In this document: one piece after another, positions 23,571 through 36,129 of the stretch
How the letters are laid out: every line of letters starts with the position of its first letter
Numbering within the stretch: position 1 is the stretch's first letter
Assembly: GCA_039000515.1 (NCBI GenBank)
Contig: JBCFYV010001001.1
Location: forward strand, 3,058,358 to 3,122,357
Direction: 5' to 3'
Source: Timema cristinae
Lineage: Eukaryota > Arthropoda > Insecta > Phasmatodea > Timematidae
Length of the DNA: 64,000 nt
The notes under the pieces: generated by a model
What the model saw: the letters and a program-made list of their open reading frames with translations, nothing else
What the model was told of the DNA's origin: nothing
Database searches by the model: none
Made by a program: the position numbers and the translations under genes

Positions 23571-23775
23571 AGATTGGTTGGATCCTCAACAGTTCCGCCG
23601 TCAGCTGTAGAGCCCAGGCAGGACTAAAAGAGGCGTACTAGGGAATAAGGAGTGAGGTATCTTCGCGTGGTTTTCCTCACTGAATCAGAAGGTACTTCCA
23701 AGCCCACTGAAATGATTACACCGACTGATCCTACAAGCGAAACCTTCACTCCATTAGTCACAGGGAATAGTATTG
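23571..23775 (+). mobile_element. SINE-C-like dispersed repeat, copy 1
   Basis: Shares with 34475-34640 the block 'cgaagattggttggatcctc' and 'aacagttccgccgtcagctg', then 'aggcgtactagggaataagg' and 'ccttcactccatt'. This copy is longer inside and includes 'aagcccactgaaatg'. I recall similar sequence in other insect genomes but cannot name the family. Confidence 0.7.
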
Positions 23776-24372
23776 CATAATAATATACGCTTCTACTATC
23801 TTAGATTGAAAGTTAGACAGAAAAATAAAGAGTTATAACGTAACTAGTACAAATAGAATCAGTAGAAGGTTCTGCGCGTAGCTGGTTACTTCTGGTGTAT
23901 TTTAAATTTCACTGATATTTACAAACAGGTGATTCTGTATTCCCGGTGGGTAGATCCACCCCTGGACCAAACAGGGAATCTTATTGTTGGAATGTAATCC
24001 TAAGCACCAATAAAAGGGATATTTATTTTACAATTGATAGGCCTACTGAAGAATATCCAGAATATATTGTGTTTGACCTTATCAGGACTTGCTTCACAAA
24101 GTTTGAGGGTAGAATTTTGCTCCACTCTTATCACTAGACACCTGCGTGGATTGCGGATAAAGCTGTGGATATATTTACAAATAACACATTTTTTAAACAT
24201 TATTTTAATAGTTTTTATATGAGAATTTAAAGAATAATCCGAAAAATAAATGTTACTTCAAGACCGTACATATTTACAAACGTTGTATATTATAGTGTGG
24301 AACTTTTTTTTAAATCGGCTTTCAGTAAATTGCTTTTAAATAAATGTTCCTCCAAAAAACAAGTTTAAAGTA

Positions 24373-25693
24373 ATGGTAGAGTGGGGCTATTTGGTTCAAA
24401 ATAAGGATTCAAGACACTGCGCAGCAATTCTGTACATATTTGTTGGTGTTTAGTTCTTAAAATTTATTGAATGATCTACTGGCTGTAAATTGGTATGAAA
24501 AAATTACAATTTCTTAACATTTAAAAAGCTAAAAAATTGTTTTACGAAATCAGTTTAAGTGAGATTGACATACTTTTCCTAGTGATGTAAATAATCTTCT
24601 TTGCGTCCTAAGGTTTTACCCTCTTCTAGTTGTGGTTTTTGAAGTAATTTCTTTTTAAATTTTAGTTAAACCTTCTGGGCTCATTACTATGAGGTTTGAG
24701 CGTATTATAACTATCGGGAAACAATAAAATTATTTTATATTGAAAGAAAGTTTGTTTACGAGGCTATTTGAATTATTATTTTGCGTTTTTATTTATTTTT
24801 AGAATATTAGATTATTTATTTATTGCTTTTTGACACTTCATAAAGCGAGCTTATATGCTGTCCAATTATTAGCTTTGTTGGATTTAAAAATAAAAAACTT
24901 TTTAATTAAATTTTAAATCAAACTAAACAAATTAACTATCACACATTATTTTACCCTGACACTTAGAACTTGATGAATAGCTCTAGATTATTTGGGAAGG
25001 TATTTTTGTCTCTTTTAGAATACTTTGAATGTGTTATATTAATAAGTTGTAGTTTGGACAACCCTGTACTAATACTTGTAGGACCCTGAAATAACGAGCC
25101 TCTAAAAAGCCGAAAAGACGTATTTTAGCTGAATTGGCCGCACCCGGCCATTCAGTTGAAGACTATGACGTCAGTCATAAATCAGAATATGAACAAGAAG
25201 AAAATGTACCTTGTGGTTTTTGTAAATTAACCTTCTTGACAAAACTTCTATTGAAAAAGGAGACTGTATTTGGAGTCAAACCTGGCAAATCGTAGTTTCA
25301 TGACATGTGTGTCGGGCCTTTGGGAAAAAAACAATAGTTTAAGTATGGAAAATGAATGTAAACATTTGGTTTGCATCTAGTAGTATACACATTTAATAAA
25401 AATATTTTAAAATATCAATTCTGTTTGTAAAATATCAAAATGAATGTGTGATCCAAATAACCCTATCCTTGATCCAAATAGCCCCAAGTTTTTACTAAAA
25501 TGCTATTTCCACTTTATAATGGATTTTAAAAATGATTTTAGCTATAGTTCTTTTTTCAATAAAACTATTACTAAGTATGCTTCAAAAGACATGAATAAAA
25601 ATATAAATAACTGTTAAACTTTTTTTCGCGACAATATTATAGGTGAAAAATTAAATTAAAGTTGAAATGACCCAAATAGATCTACACTACCAT
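24373..25693. mobile_element. DNA transposon remnant with imperfect TIRs
   Basis: The left end is 'atggtagagtggggctattt'; the reverse complement of the right end is 'atggtagtgtagatctattt'. The interior at 25080-25330 holds a GA/C-rich block and, in the plus frame, a C-x2-C 'CGFCKLTF' followed after a shift by 'FHDMC'. That resembles the C-terminal zinc-knuckle tail of some pogo/mariner-like transposases. No catalytic domain is recognisable. Inference only. Confidence 0.5.
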
Positions 25694-26017
25694 ATAGGTA
25701 TGTCTATAATGTAAAAAATATAAAAAACCTTGGTGTATATTTTAAAGCAAACCATTGGAGCCATTTTCAAAAAATTTTAATTTTAAAAAGCAAGTCAGAA
25801 GTAAATGTAACTACCCATAATTTTAGTGCTAGAATTAAACATAAAGTTTGGACAAAAGTTGTCAAATCGTTTAGGCTGTTGCCTGAAGTACAGCAATACA
25901 GTGGGGACAGATAATTAAGGATAGTTTTAATAGTTTTGAAGCTTTAGTTCTGCTATCGCCATAGTAAAAATACCCTCAGCGTGAGGATATTTCCCTTCAA
26001 GTAGGCGTCGTCCTTAA

Positions 26018-26347
26018 GGTGGGATTATGAAGGGAACACGGGTTACTAATAGTTTTGAAATTTTTATAATTTTTTTCCACAGAATTAATAAATACTGTTC
26101 CAATAGATCCGTTTAATCTTTTAAACGGGGTGACATCAACAGTTATTGCATAATTGTTACCTACATCCTGGAATTTGATGAAAACACTTTCCCTTTATTT
26201 AAAAAGTTTCTGTTCAAATGCCATTATGCAGGAGGCCTATGTGTGGTAAATTAAACTAAACGAATCTACTGGAGTAATAACTCATTTATTTAGAGCAACA
26301 AATTATTGCATTAGAAACAAATAGTACTCGTGGACCTCCATCACACC
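26018..26347. mobile_element. MITE family M1, copy 2, degraded
   Basis: The left end 'ttaaggtgggattatgaagg' carries the TTAA. Internal landmarks 'gacatcaacagtt', 'cctggaatttgatg' and 'ctactggagtaat' match other copies. The right end is decayed ('cacacctttc' where ccaccttaa is expected). The 13-bp left flank 'ggcgtcgtccTTA' is also present at the 61.4-kb copy. Confidence 0.65.
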
Positions 26348-26379
26348 TTTCCCCATCGTGAGCCCGGCCTTAGTGCCTG

Positions 26380-26900
26380 TCACTGACGTCATACGTCTAC
26401 ATGGAGGTCGAAGTTCTCTCTCTCTGTCTCACTATCGAACTGAGTAACTCGTGTGTTTCCGCCACCAATCCGAGTATTCCCGAACATCATAGTTCACCCC
26501 TCTCGGATTTCCCAGCATGCATGTTTGCTGTAGAGAAAAGAAGATACAAAAAAATATATATAAAGGGGATGTTTGGCAAAGGAGGGTCGGGGGGAAGTTT
26601 TGGGAGCGAAGAGCTGAACATATTTCAGTCAGAGGGGGGAAAACAAATTACTGGGGTGGAATGGTAGGGTAGTTTGGGTTAGGGGAAGGGGTTGCCGGAG
26701 TCGAGTGGAGAATGAACTTTCGGGAAAAAGGTTTCACACAAGCTTTCGGCGGTTCCCACACTAAGGGCCGCGGTAAAAACGAGATATTTGAGATGAGAAG
26801 TTTTGTTGGGGACTCGTTCTTTGTGCAGGTCTCTTTTTTAGTGAGAGTATTTACTAGAGATACAAGTTGAGCTGCAAGCAATTAATACACGTAGTCTTAC
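26380..26900. other. GC-richer stretch with CRE-like palindrome and G-rich tract; no gene assigned
   Basis: 'tgacgtca' occurs near 26384. The segment 26575-26700 is G-rich. Short open frames exist on both strands but none resembles a known family. It could be a 5' exon or promoter of an unseen gene; there is no direct support. Confidence 0.25.
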
Positions 26901-27429
26901 ATACATCTATTCAGGAAATAAGCGAAACTATTAAAGTTACTAATTCTAAATATTTCACAAACATTTTAATTGACACTTAAGTGGTGTTAGATTCATTTTA
27001 AAGGGAAATATTTATCCATTAATGTAAAGTAGAGTATCTTTCATAAATTAGTGTTCATGCCTAGCTAGTAGGTCTATAGGCTAACTCTTCGTCTGCTGTT
27101 AAATTTTTATGTAGAATGGTATATTAACGATAGCCTAATCAACATTTAATCAACTATTAATGTTAATTCATGATACATAACAAAGAATAGAGCTTAACTA
27201 AATCTGGAACGATAACATGAATTAACATTATTTTTCTATTCATCTTCAAATCTAAGTGGCTGTTATAGGCACGGGCCAGGTATCAAAAAATAGAACAAAC
27301 AGGATTCAGAAAGGCTATAATTTATACATCTTTTAACAGATAACATTACAAATTACAGATATATTTAAAAATTATTTGTTGATGTAGTCATTATTTAAAG
27401 TCATTATTTGAGAAGTAGATTTTATTAAA

Positions 27430-28030
27430 TTAAAACTACAAGACAAATAAACACGTAAAAGTTTGAGTAGCCTGCAATAAACAAAACCACAAGGCAAATA
27501 AATACTTAGAAATTAAATAAACCTTTAAGAAACAAAAACTGCAAGATAAATAAATATGCAAAAGTTTAAGTAAACAGCAAAAAAAAACAAAAAAAAAACA
27601 CACACACACAAGACAAATAAATACGTTGAAATTTGATAAACCTTCAAGAAAAAAGAAAAACAAGACCAAGGCATATAAGTTTAACTAATCTACAAGAAAC
27701 AAAAATACAAGATAATAGATACGTAAAGATTGAATACACCTGCAAGAAACAAAAAACTTTAAGATAAATAAGTAGAAGTTTAACTAACCTGCAAAAAACA
27801 AAACTACAAGATAAATAAATATGTAGAAATTAAATAAACTTGTAAGAAACAAAACAAAAAAAATACATAGAAATAGAATTAACCTGTAAATAACCAAAAC
27901 TACAAAACAAATAAATACGTAGAATTTGAATTAACCTGCAAGAAACTAAACTACAAAACAAATAATTAAATAGAAATTGAATTGACTTACAAGAAAACAA
28001 TACTTTAGTACTAATAAACACGTTGCCGAT
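27430..28030. repeat. Degenerate A-rich tandem repeat, unit about 50-60 bp
   Basis: At least ten units share 'aaactacaagataaataaat', 'acgtagaaattgaat' and 'aacctgcaagaaacaa' with many substitutions and indels. Open frames on the minus strand here are repeat artefacts. Confidence 0.75.
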
Positions 28031-28970
28031 TAGTTAACTTTCAAAAGCCCTAATGTTCAAACAAGTAGGCCCTGTATTGCATTTAAAATAACGAGCATGA
28101 ATCTAAAATTTCCAGGACTAACAAATAGTCTACAATTAAAATAACTCACGAGAAACAAAAAAAATGCAAGATAAAATCTAATTCCCTAAAATAAAATAAA
28201 ATAAAATAAATATTTAATTTAAAAATAATAAAGACTACTTTTTTAAAAATAAAATGTATTATTGACCAGATATAAAAATAAAATAGATTTATAATGTATA
28301 GAATTGTTTTTTAATTTTGACAATTTGATTTTGAGTTTATATTATAGCTTAAACAAAAGTCCAAGATTTTAGAAAGTTTGGAAGTACTCGGTACATTGTT
28401 ACACCTACGTGAATTAGCTAGGGCGGTATTATTATTATTACTATTATTACTATACAAACACTCCAAACTCTCTTCTTGTGTAGACTTTATTGTGATAAAT
28501 TTTTGTTTTTAAATGTTTAATAATTTCAATAGCAAAATTTGTTGTAAATTTGCCCTTGACAATGTGGGTATACATGTCCCTTCTAGGGCCTCGCGTGCTC
28601 CATCATTAATTTCTCTCGACAACTTACAAGGTGAGGCCTAAAGGGCTTTCTACCCACAGCACTGATTCCAGATTTGTCGAATTTGACTTTTATCCTAAAA
28701 GAAAAGCTAAACTCAGAGATTTATTGAAGGAGCTCTCTTATAACTAATTTATCCTGTATAGGTTCTGCCTCGAACATTTAAATTACTCTGATTTATCTGT
28801 TTACTTATTGTGACTGCTTTTTAAATATACTTATGCTTTTACTACTCTCAAGTTATTTATCTATTATTTTTACTGTTATGTTCTACTTTTTGTAACTATT
28901 AATCAGTATGTATCATTGTTTATCTATGATTGTCTATTTTATTTTGTTATTGTTGTAAGGTACTTGTCTA
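28031..28970. other. AT-rich stretch without a gene
   Basis: Contains a short AAAAT run near 28190 and a TTA run near 28430. No supported gene or RNA. Confidence 0.4.
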
Positions 28971-28971
28971 C

Positions 28972-29289
28972 TTTCCAATGCGCCCTGCCCTGTCTTCCGC
29001 CTTTTCCTTCAGCTCCCAGAATTTTCTTCTTTCCTTCAAGTCATCCAATGTTTGAAAACTCATTCATGTAGAAGATAATTCTTCCAAAGGATGTGTCCAA
29101 TCCAGTTTGCTTCTCAGGACTTCATTTGTCCCTCTGTCTGTCCACCTGATCTTCTCAAGTCTTCCCCAGCGCTACATTTCAAAGCTCCCCAAGTATTTCT
29201 TTTCTATCTTCATGGGAGTTTCCGCTCCATACAATGCGATGCTCCAAATGTTGCATTACACCAGCTTCTTCCTCAGGCCAGTATTACGC
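28972..29289 (-). pseudogene. LINE ORF2 C-terminal fragment
   Basis: The minus strand reads 'GLRKKLV', then after a one-base shift 'CNIWSIALYGAETPMKI' and 'KKYLGSFEM'. Next come 'EKIRWTDRGTNEVLR' and finally 'LDDLKERRKFWELKEKAEDR'. This is the order of the C-terminus of the same LINE family seen at 21850. At least one stop and two shifts are present. A SINE-B lies directly on its 5' side. Confidence 0.8.
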
Positions 29290-29300
29290 TGCCATATTTA

Positions 29301-29305
<5 letters not shown>

Positions 29306-29335
<30 letters not shown>

Positions 29336-29599
29336 GCACCGCGTCTTACTACCCGTTCGGGTTATACGCACTTACGCTAATGTGTAATGGTAGGGTGATT
29401 ATGAGATGAAATGAAGGACCTACAGTTTAACGTGGAATCCGAACCACGGTGGAGGCCTGGCATTCCCCACATTCACAAGATGTCTTGTCAGAGGTGAAGG
29501 AAGGGTTTGGTAATCAGATAAATCTGTGCCGGGACCGAGGATTGAACCCGGCCGCCAGCACAGAAGTCTGACACCTTACCCCTAGACCACCAGGTCACC
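29306..29599 (-). mobile_element. SINE-B, full length
   Basis: Complete tail-to-head layout on the minus strand. A perfect 14-bp target duplication (ccatatttatttta) lies at 29292-29305 and 29600-29613. B-box 'gggttcaatcctcgg' is read on the minus strand. Confidence 0.94.
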
Positions 29600-29613
29600 C
29601 CATATTTATTTTA

Positions 29614-30309
29614 CTATGAAATAAAAACATATTTCTTTAGTAAAAGAAAAATATTAATGTCATAAAATATATGAGTATAACTTTAATGAAAGATGTTTTA
29701 CTACACTTAAACAGATTTCTTTCAAAAGTTGAGCGATAGGCTTATGAATTACCATCTGCCTGCCATAATAAATCGAAATTGAGTCCATCGAAACATATAA
29801 ATATATTTACTAATGAACAGAGAAAGTTTAAAAAAGTTGCTCACCAATATTACTCCATTAATTAAATGGAAAACAACAAACACTTTAAAAATCATATTAG
29901 TGTGGAGTATGTGCCATGTATGATATGGAAAAAATTATTATATTTATACTTTACAGTTACATTTTTTACTTCCCATCGTGTTTCAAAATATTTCGTCATT
30001 TTATTTGATAAAACCCATGGCATAAACTATAGTGTAAATGTTTGATACAATATCAGTAAAGTCTATTAACTTATAAGTAATGTCATCAAAGTTTCATCAA
30101 ATGTATTTGATCAAATAAATATAACGGTGGAAGACCACCTTAAACGATACATTCTTCAGATATTGATGTTTCGTCTACTCCACAGAACAGGACATCACAA
30201 TATTTCACCATATTTCAGGATTGTACTCCTAAAAGTTAGTTTGTCAATATTTAATACGTAATAAAAGCAGCAACATAACAATACTATTACTCCCTTCATT
30301 GGTAGAATT
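29614..30309. other. AT-rich stretch without a gene
   Basis: No supported features. Confidence 0.4.
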
Positions 30310-30316
30310 GTCTAAG

Positions 30317-31492
30317 ACAAAGGTTCCCAACCTAGAGTACACGAAGAGTCTTGTAAAGGTCCGCAATACAAATATAGATTTTTAAGTATTTTTCATTTTC
30401 ATTTTAACATCGTAAACAAATTATTTGATACTTACAATTTGATTAAACTTTTTTTTTTCAATTACTATCCAAATAAACATAAAAAAAATTCTTTTATTTA
30501 TATGAAATGGGTTACTTAGAGTAACTTTCTTGAAATGTGTGCGCAGATTTCAAATTTCTTCTCGTGGTGAGAGATAGAGAACTGCGGTAGATTATCATTT
30601 GCTGGATATAAACGTGAAGATTTATCGGAAGGGATAACTTGTATCAAATGATTGCCGGCTAAATTGGCTAAGCAAAGTCTTCGGATGAATCGAACTTTAC
30701 CTACTAACGTATCGATAAATTGTTGATAATATTAATCCAACCAATTTTTCTGTACATATATGTTGTTTCAAATGATTTTTCTTGAAATCTTGCAAATTTA
30801 GTCCTCAATGATGAAATTTCTGAATTCTGAAAGATATGACCAATAATTAGTTTGAAAGTTATTCCGACATGTTCGATATCGAGCAAAACATGAACGCGAA
30901 TGCGTCATTGAGCGTTTCATTGATTGATTACAAAATTATAAAAAGGCGAACCTTTGAATCGAAGGATCTGTAGACTATTATTTGCTGAACAAACGATCTA
31001 ATCTGTTTATTTGTAATATTTTTGTCAATAATTGGTCAATTTTGCATAGTTATTATTTTTAATATTCTTATTGGTATAAACCGGGCATCTCGTTTTCCAC
31101 AAACAATGTTTATATTTATAAGGTTTGATAAAACCACTTAGAAACTCTTTAGACGACATTTTGCAAGTAAATATTTCACTAAATCGCGCGAATAATCTTT
31201 GGACAAGCACTGATGCTTGCAGACCCCCACCAAAAAGTCTGTTCGATATAACGCGGGGTTTAAATCGTTACATGTGTGGAAACTGACCAATAGCTACGAT
31301 AAATCTGTACCAAATTATTGATCATCAATATATCGCTCACTTCTTTTAAATTGTTAGAAGCTAGCAAATTTATCTGTACATTTCAGCAAACCTACCGTTA
31401 AATTGTTCGAATCGGTCGAAAAATGTTCACGTGTATAGCCAGCCAGCTTAAACCCTATGGCTTACGGCGGACCGCGAGATTGGAAATACCTT
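30317..31492. mobile_element. hAT-like non-autonomous element
   Basis: The left end 'acaaaggttcccaacctaga' and right end 'ggaccgcgagattggaaata' then 'ccttg' are imperfect inverted repeats of the 'CAAAGGTTCCCAA' hAT type. 'gtctaag' flanks both sides (30310-30316, 31493-31499), consistent with most of an 8-bp target duplication. There is no transposase frame inside 1.2 kb. Confidence 0.65.
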
Positions 31493-31504
31493 GTCTAAGC
31501 CGTC

Positions 31505-31730
31505 GCTCTTGAAATAGACTAGACTGGCAATGGCGGAGAGATTGGGGTTCGAATCTCAGTTGGACATCCTGAGAGTGGTTTTCACTAAATGGTTTTCCAC
31601 TCTACCTTCACGAAAAAAGTGGGTACACTACCCCTAAGGCCAACCTTACTCATCCTTAAAATATTAGCGTAGTTATAGTTAATATGTTTATAGCCCTAAT
31701 GGATGGTAATACGCGGCGATAAGAAATTAA
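31505..31730 (+). repeat. SINE-A-related copy, diverged head
   Basis: B-box 'ggttcgaatctcag', then 'gagagtggttttcact', 'aaatggttttccactct' and a decayed shared 3' domain ('taatacgcggcga'). The head differs from SINE-A, so it is either a subfamily or an old copy. Confidence 0.65.
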
Positions 31731-31734
31731 AACC

Positions 31735-32779
31735 CAAGCCTATTTACACGTCCTGTTTGAGTCTTACTCCGAGAGAGTTCTTCTGCAGAATGGAAAATAA
31801 ACCCCAAGCTTAAAGACACGTCCTGTTTGAGTCTTACTCTGAGAGAGGTGTTCTGCAGCTTGGAAAATAAAACCCAAGAATGAAGACACGTCCTGTTTGA
31901 GTCTTACTACGAGAGAGGTGTTCTGCAGCTTGGAAAATAAACCCCAAGCTTAAAGACACGTCCTGTTTGAGTCTAACTCTGAGAGAGGTGTTCTGCAGCA
32001 TGGAAAATAAACCCAAGTCTAAAGACAAGACACGTCCTGTTTGATTCTTACTCCGAGAGATGTGTTCTGCAGCTTGGAAAATAAACCCCAAGCCTAAAGA
32101 CACGTCCTGTTTGAGTCTTACTACGAGAGATGTGTTCTGCAGCTTGGAAAATAAACCCCAAGCCTAAAGACACGTCCTGTTTGAGTCTTACTACGAGAGA
32201 TGTGTTCTGCAGCTTGGAAAATAAACCCCAAGCTAAAGACACGTCCTGTTTGAGTCTTACTACGAGAGAGGTGTTCTGCAGCTTGGAAAATAAAACCCAA
32301 GAATAAAGACACGTCCTGTTTGAGTCTTACTACGAGAGAGGTGTTCTGCAGCTTGTAAAATAAAACCCAAGAATAAAGACACGTCCTGTTTGAGTCTTAC
32401 TACGAGAGAGGTGTTCTGCAGCTTGGAAAATAAACCCAGTCCTAAAGACACGTCCTGTTTGAGTCTTACTACGAGAGAGGTGTTCTGCAGCTTGGAAAAT
32501 AAACCCAGTCCTAAAGACACGTCCTGTTTGAGTCTTACTACGAGAGAGGTGTTCTGCAGCTTGGAAAATAAAACCCAAGAATAAAGACACGTCCTGTTTG
32601 AGTCTTACTACGAGAGAGGTGTTCTGCAGCTTGGAAAATAAACCCAGTCCTAAAGACACGTCCTGTTTGAGTCTTACTACGAGAGAGGTGTTCTGCAGCT
32701 TGGAAAATAAACCCAGTCCTAAAGACACGTCCTGTTTGAGTCTAACTACGAGAGAGGTGTTCTGCAGCATGGAAAATCC
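31735..32779. repeat. 69-bp tandem array, about 15 units
   Basis: The unit begins 'acacgtcctgtttgagtctt', then 'actacgagagaggtgttctg' and 'cagcttggaaaataa'. The period is 69 bp in the clean part (32401 to 32470); some units are a few bp longer or shorter. 69 is 23 codons, so open frames appear on both strands without being genes. Confidence 0.95.
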
Positions 32780-33132
32780 CCAGTAGTTGGTGAATGTCTG
32801 ACTTTCCCAGTGGCGTGACGTGAACTGTTGCCAGTGGGGTCGCGACTAGAATTGATAGTTGTAAATGACTCCTCCCACTCGGTAGACATTTGACCAACCA
32901 ACACACATAACGAGGGAACAGAGGGTGGGGGGAATGATTCTCCAGCTGTGTATAATATAGTCGATATTGTGAGGTCACCCAATTCCCCTTTTGACCTGAA
33001 CTGCTTGTTATTCGTGTGATGGCAGATTGGCTGACTACTTCAGGGAAAGTGGGAAAACCTCTGTACCGGGATTCGAACCACCGACCTTCTCGTGATCGGC
33101 AATCTAGTATATTTTGAACATAAAGCCTTAGA

Positions 33133-33745
33133 GCATTGTTTCCCAAACTGTGGCACGTGTACCCCCAGAATTTCAGAGGGTACATGACATACCACTGAGT
33201 TGTATAAATCATTAAACTTGCCTCGGTGGCCACATGGTTCAAGGCGTAACACTCGTGTTAGGCTAGACTGCTGATGACGGGGTGGTTGGGGTTTAAATCT
33301 CTGTCGAGTGTACTTATAGTGTTTGTCAAGACAGTTTTTCCCTCTCCCTTCAAGTAAATATGAGTACACTTCCTCTAAATTCAACCTTCCTCGTCTCTCA
33401 TTGGTTAGCCTAGTTAGTACATGTGAGTATAACTTGAACAGGTAGTAAGACACGGTGCTAAAAAATAACTTGCGTATAAATCATCAAATATTACAGTAAG
33501 TTTAGTAAACAAATAAACGAAGATTTTGACGTGATTTAATGAACTTTTTATAATTCTCTATTTCCCTATGTCACAGATTTGTCCAGTTTACCTCTGGACC
33601 TTTATTAAAATATGGAACGACCGTTTGTACTTTACAAGACAAGAGTTAGGCCTAGTTGTTTATTTTTATGAACCACTAGGAGGGGTACATTGGTTAGACC
33701 ACGGCCCTGGAAGGGGTACAAGTCTGGGCAAATGTGAGAAATAAG
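33133..33745. mobile_element. hAT-like element with a SINE inserted
   Basis: An exact 8-bp duplication (gccttaga) lies at 33125-33132 and 33746-33753. Inside, the left 'tttcccaaactgtggcacgt' and right 'ggggtacaagtctgggcaaa' ends are imperfect inverted repeats. The outermost few bases do not match. It is about 613 bp including a 240-bp SINE. No transposase. Confidence 0.6.
33221..33462 (+). mobile_element. SINE-A-related copy, variant head
   Basis: The head 'cctcggtggccacatggttc' differs from SINE-A after the first nine bases. The body and 3' domain ('cttgaacaggtagtaagaca') match. 'gtataaatcat' occurs on both sides (33202-33212, 33474-33484), a possible but imperfectly placed target duplication. 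Confidence 0.7.
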
Positions 33746-33753
33746 GCCTTAGA

Positions 33754-33840
33754 CCAGGGGTGACCAACTCCTGTCTACATACGAGGGCCAATATATGATG
33801 TGTATTGGCATCACGGACCACACAATGTTTTGTTTAGCCA
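33754..33840 (+). repeat. hAT-like left terminus fragment
   Basis: 'ccaggggtgaccaactcctg' has the spelling of a hAT-type terminal repeat ('CAGGGGTGNCCAAC'). No partner end is found nearby. A similar right-hand end is at 45220. Confidence 0.4.
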
Positions 33841-34199
33841 ATTTTTAGTCATATGTTCTAGTAATAAACATGGGATGTTTCAAAATATTAGCTAAGTTTA
33901 TATAATCAATTTTCTACGAAAATAAATGATATTCTGCACCGCAGAGACTGTCTCTCTCTTTTACCTTAAAGGATAAACACTTGATAAAAACTGGTAAGAT
34001 CTGTGAAACGAAATCATATATACTGTTGCAGAAACATTCCACTAAAGAGCATAAATTAAATTATACACTATTTTAGATAAGTTAAGAAAAGAGGAATATC
34101 TCTGGCTATCAAAGAGCTTAACAATCAATTTCAATTGTCATTGAGTTCCATAAATAATATTATATTTGCTTGTAGTCCAGAAAATATTATGTATGATAT

Positions 34200-34468
<269 letters not shown>

Positions 34469-34474
34469 TGATAT

Positions 34475-34640
34475 TCAACCCGAAGATTGGTTGGATCCTC
34501 AACAGTTCCGCCGTCAGCTGTAGAGCCTAGGCAGGACTAAAAGAGGCGTACTAGGGAATAAGGAGTGAGGTAGTTTCCTCACTAAGCCACACAGACACCT
34601 TCACTCCATTCATCACAGGGACTGACTGTATATTGAATGT
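34475..34640 (+). mobile_element. SINE-C-like dispersed repeat, copy 2
   Basis: Starts 'tcaacccgaagattggttgg' as at 23572 and follows that copy up to 'ccttcactccattcatcaca', with a ~60-bp internal deletion after 'gtttcctcact'. Confidence 0.7.
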
Positions 34641-34934
34641 TGTCACTAGTGTACAGATCCCCACCTCCAACTCTAACCGCTAGAGGCCACAACAAGCGGG
34701 TGGAATCCAAGTGGAATGGAATGTAAACACAATTAAAAGGATAATTTACAAGTTTAATAAAAGTATAGTTATTTATTCAAAATAAGACAACAGAGGTATA
34801 TAAGTAATACATGCCCTCACAAGGCGAGCTGAGTAGTGTTGAAAAAACACACACACATACATATATATAAGACAGAGACTGCGCTTGCGCAGGACATTTG
34901 AGGACTTAATCCACAATCTCAATCTATTAGTAGT

Positions 34935-34960
34935 CCTTGAAGAAGACTACGTTTGAAACG
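34935..34960 (+). other. Short motif with hammerhead-like spelling
   Basis: 'cttgaaga' and 'gaaacg' flank a segment where 'gactac' and 'gttt' offer only weak pairing. The first core base is T rather than C. Similar motifs occur in Penelope-like and other repeats. Weak. Confidence 0.2.
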
Positions 34961-35056
34961 TATAATAATATAAGAGTTAGATAATACATTATTTATTTTT
35001 ATGAGTTAGTCTGGAAGAGACTCAAGAGAAGTAATTTAAATCGTTAATATAATAAT

Positions 35057-35310
35057 AAAGAGTTTAAAGAGCTCCTCTACTTGGTTAACAAAGCGCCAGA
35101 ATCGCCCTTGTAAATTCAGACTAAACAAACAGATTAAATCACTAAACCTTTGAATCCTTATAATATTAATAAAGAGCTTAAAGGGCATGAAATGTAAAGG
35201 AATAAGGTATTTCCATTAGCGGAATATCAAAGAGCTTAAAGAGCTCCTTAACACGGTAAATAAGCGTATGAATCACTTTGTGAATTTAGACTAAGCAAAC
35301 AGATTAAATC
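35057..35310 (+). repeat. Direct repeat of about 84 bp, offset 172 bp
   Basis: 35057-35140 and 35229-35310 share 'aaagagcttaaagagctcc', 'acaaacagattaaatc' and intermediate blocks. Some of the intervening DNA also repeats 'aaagagcttaaag'. Unknown element. Confidence 0.7.
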
Positions 35311-36125
35311 GTTGAGTTTTAAATTAAATTTAATCTCAAATATCAATTTAAAAAAATTTACACATAGGTTTGACTCCCCGACATAACCCAAACTTCTGCG
35401 GGACTATTACTTTCACCAAATTTGAAGTAATTGAGAAGATTTGGATTTGTTAATATTCATCATTATAATAGAAAACAAAGTAATATTACATTAGAATACT
35501 ATGAATTTCTCACTAAAAACATCACGTATTGTTTAAAGTTAAATTATTGATGAACAAAAAAAACTTTTATAATTTCTTTAAATTAAATAGGTCTACTAAA
35601 TTCTACCTTTAGTCAAAACATTATCAAATTTCAAAGTTTAACAAATATTTGTAACCACAAGTGCAATAAATTTATTATTAAATTAAATATTCCAATTAAA
35701 AAAAATAAAATCAAAAAATGGCTATCGACTAATAAGTGTTTTTAAACACCTTTGTAAATACTATTTAATTTTTTTTTTTTTTTGCGATTTTTCTTCTAAG
35801 CCTGTACTTGCATCTATATTACTTCCATCGCTAACACTTCGTTGGCTCATTAGACACATCACCACTAAGATAGGAATATACTAACAATGCCAATTTATTA
35901 ACTATCAACACTATATTGGTTACCCTCAAAAATTAAGTGAAACACTTTGATAAATTTTCAGATTTAGAAGACCCAAATATCAACTTTTAAGTACGATGTA
36001 TTTTTCTTATGTAATTGAATGAAAATGACCGTGCGATCGACTGCATTGTAAAAGTCAATTGTGAGCCTGCAGAGGAGATTCACATTAATGGAGTAATCTG
36101 TTTAATGTAATTTCCCTTTTTATGT
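35311..36125. other. AT-rich stretch without a gene
   Basis: No supported features. Confidence 0.4.
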
Positions 36126-36129
36126 TTAA

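Noticed and set aside
11640..26395. Scattered TGACGTCA sites (near 12194, 25167, 26384; also 7478) as a regulatory set
   Set aside because: Four copies of an 8-mer without nearby genes; too little to claim regulation.
31834..32770. Frames in the 69-bp array
   Set aside because: Same artefact: a 23-codon unit open on both strands.
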